Positions 60,765-64,000 of a stretch of 64,000 bases of DNA are shown one piece after another. How positions within the stretch are numbered: position 1 is the stretch's first letter; every line of letters starts with the position of its first letter. Under the pieces are notes generated by a model that searched no databases, was not told where the DNA came from, and saw nothing but the letters and a program-made list of their open reading frames with translations. This DNA is from Limnohabitans kasalickyi (GTDB lineage Bacteria > Pseudomonadota > Gammaproteobacteria > Burkholderiales > Burkholderiaceae_C): positions 1,798,001-1,862,000 of the forward strand of contig OZ248407.1 of NCBI GenBank assembly GCA_965234325.1, written 5' to 3'. A program made the translations under genes and the position numbers.

Positions 60765-62426
60765 TTACTTCAAAGCCTTGAAGCGCACGCGCTTGGGCTT
60801 GGCACCCTCTTCGCCCAGACGGCGTTTCTTGTCGGCTTCGTACTCTTGGTAGTTGCCGTCAAAGAACACCCACTGGCTGTCGCCTTCGGCAGCCAAAATG
60901 TGCGTGGCGATGCGGTCCAGGAACCAGCGGTCGTGGCTGATGACCATGATCGAGCCCGCGAATTCCAGCAGCGCGTCTTCTAACGCACGCAAAGTTTCCA
61001 CGTCCAAGTCGTTCGAGGGTTCGTCCAGCAGCAAGACGTTGCCGCCTTCGATCAGGGTCTTGGCCAAGTGCAAGCGGCCGCGCTCACCACCCGACAACAT
61101 GCCGACTTTCTTTTGCTGGTCGCCACCGTTGAAGTTGAAGCGCCCGCAATACGCGCGGCTGGCCATCTGGAACTTGCCCACGTTGATGATGTCCAAACCG
61201 CCGGACACGTCTTCCCACACGGTTTTGTTGTTGTCCAGGTCGTCGCGGTTCTGGTCCACAAAGGCCATCTTCACGGTCTGGCCAATCTTGACCTCACCAC
61301 TGTCTGGTTGTTCTTTGCCAGAAATCAACTTGAACAGGGTCGACTTACCAGCGCCGTTGGGGCCGATGATGCCGACGATGGCACCCGCAGGCACCTTGAA
61401 GCTCAGGTTGTCGATCAGCAAACGGTCGCCAAAAGACTTGCTGACGTTGTTGAACTCGAACACTTCATTGCCCAGACGCTCGGCCACAGGAATGAAAATC
61501 TCCTGGGTCTCGTTGCGCTTTTGGTATTCGTGGTCGGACAACTCTTCGAAGCGGGCCAGACGCGCCTTGCTCTTGGCTTGGCGGCCTTTGGGGTTGGACC
61601 GTGCCCACTCCAATTCTTTCTTCATGGCCTTGGAGCGTGCGTCTTCGGTGCGCTGCTCGGTGGCCAGACGGGCGTCTTTTTGCTCCAGCCAGCTGGAGTA
61701 GTTGCCCTTGTACGGAATGCCGGAGCCTCGGTCGAGTTCCAAAATCCACTCGGCAGCGTTGTCCAAGAAGTAACGGTCGTGGGTGATGGCCACCACGGTG
61801 CCCGAAAAACGCGACAAAAACAGTTCCAACCAGTCCACCGATTCGGCGTCCAAGTGGTTGGTGGGCTCGTCCAGCAGCAGCATGTCAGGGCGCGAGAGCA
61901 GCAGGCGGCACAGGGCCACACGGCGCTTTTCACCGCCCGACAGTTTGCCGATGATGGCGTCCCAAGGCGGCAGGCGCAGCGCATCGGCGGCGATTTCGAG
62001 CTGGTGCTCAGACGCGTCACCTGCGGTGGAGATGATGGCTTCAAGTTGGGCCTGCTCGGCGGCCAGCGCGTCAAAGTCGGCGTCTTCTTCGGCGTAGGCG
62101 GCGTACACCTCTTCTAGGCGGGCCTGCGCGGCCTTGACTTCGCCCATGCCGCTTTCCACGGCTTCACGCACGGTCTGCTCGGCGTCCATGATGGGTTCCT
62201 GCGGCAGATACCCGATCTTCAGGCCCGCCATCGGAATGGCTTCGCCTTCGATCTCTTTGTCGATGCCCGCCATGATCTTGAGCAACGTGGACTTGCCCGA
62301 GCCGTTGGTGCCCAGCACGCCAATCTTGGCGCCGGGGAAGAAAGACAAGGAAATGTCTTTGAGAATTTGACGCTTGGGCGGCACGATCTTGCCGACGCGG
62401 TTCATCGAAAATACGTATTGAGCCAT
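60765..62426 (-). CDS. ettA: Energy-dependent translational throttle protein EttA
   Basis: ABC-F protein that binds the ribosomal E site and gates the first elongation step by ATP/ADP ratio. ATG 62426 gives the family start MAQYVFSMNRVGKIVPPKRQ; the open frame extends 14 codons upstream without similarity. Two ATPase domains: Walker A GTNGSGKST near 41 and GPNGAGKST near 360, signatures LSGGEKRRVALCRLL near 165 and SGGERGRLHLAKTL near 445. The P-site interaction arm between them includes NRGSGIPYKGNYSSWLEQK. 553 residues, normal length. Confidence 0.95.
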   Translation of the reverse strand: MAQYVFSMNRVGKIVPPKRQILKDISLSFFPGAKIGVLGTNGSGKSTLLKIMAGIDKEIEGEAIPMAGLKIGYLPQEPIMDAEQTVREAVESGMGEVKAAQARLEEVYAAYAEEDADFDALAAEQAQLEAIISTAGDASEHQLEIAADALRLPPWDAIIGKLSGGEKRRVALCRLLLSRPDMLLLDEPTNHLDAESVDWLELFLSRFSGTVVAITHDRYFLDNAAEWILELDRGSGIPYKGNYSSWLEQKDARLATEQRTEDARSKAMKKELEWARSNPKGRQAKSKARLARFEELSDHEYQKRNETQEIFIPVAERLGNEVFEFNNVSKSFGDRLLIDNLSFKVPAGAIVGIIGPNGAGKSTLFKLISGKEQPDSGEVKIGQTVKMAFVDQNRDDLDNNKTVWEDVSGGLDIINVGKFQMASRAYCGRFNFNGGDQQKKVGMLSGGERGRLHLAKTLIEGGNVLLLDEPSNDLDVETLRALEDALLEFAGSIMVISHDRWFLDRIATHILAAEGDSQWVFFDGNYQEYEADKKRRLGEEGAKPKRVRFKALK

Positions 62427-62572
62427 CTGTAACCCTGAATAAAAAGTAGCGGAGACTGACCACCCCACGGGCGCCAGCTCAAGTTCACAGCCGGAGCCGC
62501 CAAGGGCTGGCTGTGTCTGTGCAGCCTTCCATTATCCCAGCTTATGGAGGCAGCACCCCCGCAGGGCCTCAC

Positions 62573-63562
62573 TCAATCGAGCTTGATGCCCAGATCGACC
62601 GCCAATTTGATCCAAACGGGCACTTCGCCCTCCCAGTCTTTGCGGGTGTCCGCCAAGTTTTTGGGTTTGTTGGGGATGGCGAAGGTTTCGCGCAGCTTGG
62701 CGGCTTTGTCGGTGTTGGACCAAGCCACGGCTTCATCGGCCATACGCTTGAGAATAGATTCGGGCGTGCCTGCTGGGGCCACCAAGGGCAAACCGCCTTC
62801 CAGCGTGACCAGTTTTTCGGTGTTGCCTTGCTCCGTCAGGGTGGGCACATCGGGCAGTTTGGGCGAACGGTAGCTGCCAGTCACGCCAATGGCGCGCACG
62901 CCACGCGCGGCCATGGCGTTGAAGGCCTGAAAACTGCCCACGGCAACTTGCGACTGCCCCGAGGCCACGTCCAGCCACATGGCGGCCTCGCCTTTGTAGT
63001 GCACCGACTGGATGCTGGTGGCGTGCTGGCGGTTGGTCTGGTCGGCCAACATGTGCGGGTAAGAGCCAGGCGCATAGGTGCCCATGGAGGTGGGGTTCTT
63101 TTTAGCCCAAGCCACAAACTCGGGCATATTTTTAGCCGGAATCTTGTCGTTGATGCCCACCACCAGCGGTCCGGAGGGGAACACGGTCACGGGGGTGAGG
63201 TCTTTGTCCAAGTTGTAAGGCAGCTTGGAATACAAAATACGGTTTTGCCAAAACGTGCCCGACGTGCTCATGACAAAGGTGTAACCGTCGGCCGGTGACT
63301 TGGCGACTGCATCAATACCAATGATGGCGCCCGCCCCCGGTTTGTTTTCAATGACCACCGGCACACCCAGCTTGGTTGACAGATATTCACCGTAGTTGCG
63401 TGCATAGGCGTCGGTCAGACCGCCGGGTGGAAAGGCCACCACAATCTTGATAGGTTTGGCAGGCCAGGCAGGCGCTTGCGCCCAAGCTGGCCCCAGCAGC
63501 GCCGCCATCCCCAAAGCGGTGGCAGCGATTTTTAGAACATGTCGGCGGTTGTTAGTTGGCAT
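62573..63562 (-). CDS. Tripartite tricarboxylate transporter substrate-binding protein (Bug family)
   Basis: Periplasmic binding protein of 329 residues. ATG 63562 is chosen (MPTNNRRHVLKIAATALGMA), giving an RR-containing signal with cleavage after AWAQA near 28. PIKIVVAFPPGGLTDAYARNYG near 37 and VVIENKPGAGAIIGIDAVAKSP near 68 are the hallmark Bug segments. TctA/TctB membrane subunits are not adjacent; orphan Bug genes are common in Comamonadaceae. Ligand unknown, likely a carboxylate. Confidence 0.9.
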   Translation of the reverse strand: MPTNNRRHVLKIAATALGMAALLGPAWAQAPAWPAKPIKIVVAFPPGGLTDAYARNYGEYLSTKLGVPVVIENKPGAGAIIGIDAVAKSPADGYTFVMSTSGTFWQNRILYSKLPYNLDKDLTPVTVFPSGPLVVGINDKIPAKNMPEFVAWAKKNPTSMGTYAPGSYPHMLADQTNRQHATSIQSVHYKGEAAMWLDVASGQSQVAVGSFQAFNAMAARGVRAIGVTGSYRSPKLPDVPTLTEQGNTEKLVTLEGGLPLVAPAGTPESILKRMADEAVAWSNTDKAAKLRETFAIPNKPKNLADTRKDWEGEVPVWIKLAVDLGIKLD

Positions 63563-63902
63563 GTGTGTCTCGAATTTGTTGTTAGATGCGTGAATTTCAC
63601 AGCGCCAGTCTAGGCTGGACAGATGGTCCTTTAAATTGGGGTTTGAACCCATGCCAGAAGGCATATCACGAGGCCATCCAACCGGCCCATCATGGCAAGG
63701 ACCTACTTTGTGCCACAATGCAAACCGTTGCAGCCTCCAGTAGTTGCAACATCAGCACTTCTGCTGGGGCCTGACCCAGGCAACGCTCAAAACAAGCGCC
63801 TGCGGCTTCCATGCCCACCTTAAAACTTATCGGCCAACACTGGTAACTGCCAACCGCAGTTGAATGAGCCGATAACTGCGCCGGACATGGCGCTCTGACC
63901 AC
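63563..63902. other. Divergent spacer between the Bug gene and the helicase
   Basis: 340 bases, no convincing gene. It must contain both promoters. Its right part (from about 63720) probably forms the helicase leader and includes the nested dyads at 63827-63875. No sigma-70 boxes stand out clearly. Confidence 0.6.
63827..63875 (+). other. Structured leader upstream of the DEAD-box helicase gene
   Basis: TTATCGGC (63827-63834) pairs with GCCGATAA (63868-63875), and inside it AACTGC (63845-63850) pairs with GCAGTT (63856-63861). The nested stems end 27 bases before the ATG. Cold-shock helicase genes often have structured leaders; here this is a suggestion only. Confidence 0.4.
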
Positions 63903-64000
63903 ATGAACTTTGACGAATTGAATCTGGCTCCGGCCCTCCTGAAAGCCGTGCTTGAGCAAGGCTACGACACCCCAACGCCTATTCAAGCCCAAGCCATCCC
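63903..64000 (+). CDS. DEAD-box RNA helicase, N-terminal fragment
   Basis: The last 98 bases start an open frame MNFDELNLAPALLKAVLEQG followed by YDTPTPIQAQAIP, which is the Q motif of DEAD-box RNA helicases (aromatic, then PTPIQ). RhlE is most likely since this N-terminus is typical, but RhlB or CsdA cannot be excluded. The gene is cut by the window end. No strong Shine-Dalgarno precedes the ATG. Confidence 0.85.
   Translation, partial: MNFDELNLAPALLKAVLEQGYDTPTPIQAQAI

Noticed and set aside
61068..62117. A 349-codon plus-strand open frame opposite ettA
   Set aside because: Composition is typical of antisense frames (Val/Gly/His/Gln-rich), and ettA is well supported on the other strand.
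1..64000. tRNA or rRNA genes
   Set aside because: No cloverleaf with a T-loop GGTTCRANNCC pattern and no rRNA sequence was recognised in the gene-free stretches examined.

Overview
The window reads as chromosomal DNA of a betaproteobacterium of the Comamonadaceae type, closest in flavour to Limnohabitans, Rhodoferax or Polaromonas. This is an inference from the gene set (BktB thiolase, Bug-type binding protein, monomeric isocitrate dehydrogenase, YbiB beside the nitrate genes), the GC-rich third codon positions and the gene order; no 16S or other marker RNA is present. I saw no tRNA, rRNA, IS element, prophage or CRISPR array. Both ends cut genes: a photolyase C-terminus at the left and a DEAD-box helicase N-terminus at the right.

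Layout. 1-4.4 kb: two adjacent photolyase/cryptochrome-family genes, then icd on the minus strand. 4.6-16.1 kb: a complete nitrate assimilation block: ANTAR regulator nasT, ABC nitrate importer nrtABC, nitrite reductase nirBD, nitrate reductase nasA, then ybiB and the siroheme-pathway methyltransferase cobA. Two good sigma-54 promoters and an ANTAR-type hairpin followed by a terminator precede nasT and nrtA respectively. 16.2-19.9 kb: an SDR, an uncharacterised Cys-rich protein, an SbtA-type bicarbonate transporter and a divergent LysR regulator. 19.9-27.9 kb: housekeeping genes (rpsU, yqeY-like, pmbA, darP, mogA, cysE, trmJ, suhB). 28-34.6 kb: a five-gene ABC sugar importer plus GH31 glycosidase operon. 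34.6-42.4 kb: a secreted unknown protein, alkaline phosphatase, mutS, an Anbu proteasome-like peptidase, a hydrolase and uppP. 42.6-54.4 kb: di-haem peroxidase, glnS, PPOX flavoprotein, LysM protein, a DnaA-box-bearing spacer, SRAP protein, two pseudouridine synthases, SDR, ferredoxin, bktB, an MFS transporter and hemerythrin. 54.4-55.0 kb: a gene-free stretch with two large palindromic elements around tandem repeats. 55-64 kb: MetE-like and LLM enzymes, acyl-CoA ligase, an HTH-receiver regulator, an Nth-type P1 peptidase, ettA, a Bug protein and the helicase.

The most unusual signal is a family of three palindromic elements (one in frame inside mutS at about 38.4 kb, two at 54.4-55.0 kb). 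They share a conserved core with an anti-Shine-Dalgarno-like CTCCTCCTT, but each copy has its own 24-25 bp inverted-repeat arms. The arms therefore pair within a copy but are unrelated between copies. All three have the same orientation relative to the gene they lie in or follow. The second main signal is the nitrate control region, which combines sigma-54 promoters with a single-hexaloop ANTAR hairpin and attenuator. Third is a set of direct repeats carrying two perfect DnaA boxes at 47.2-47.6 kb, away from any dnaA gene.
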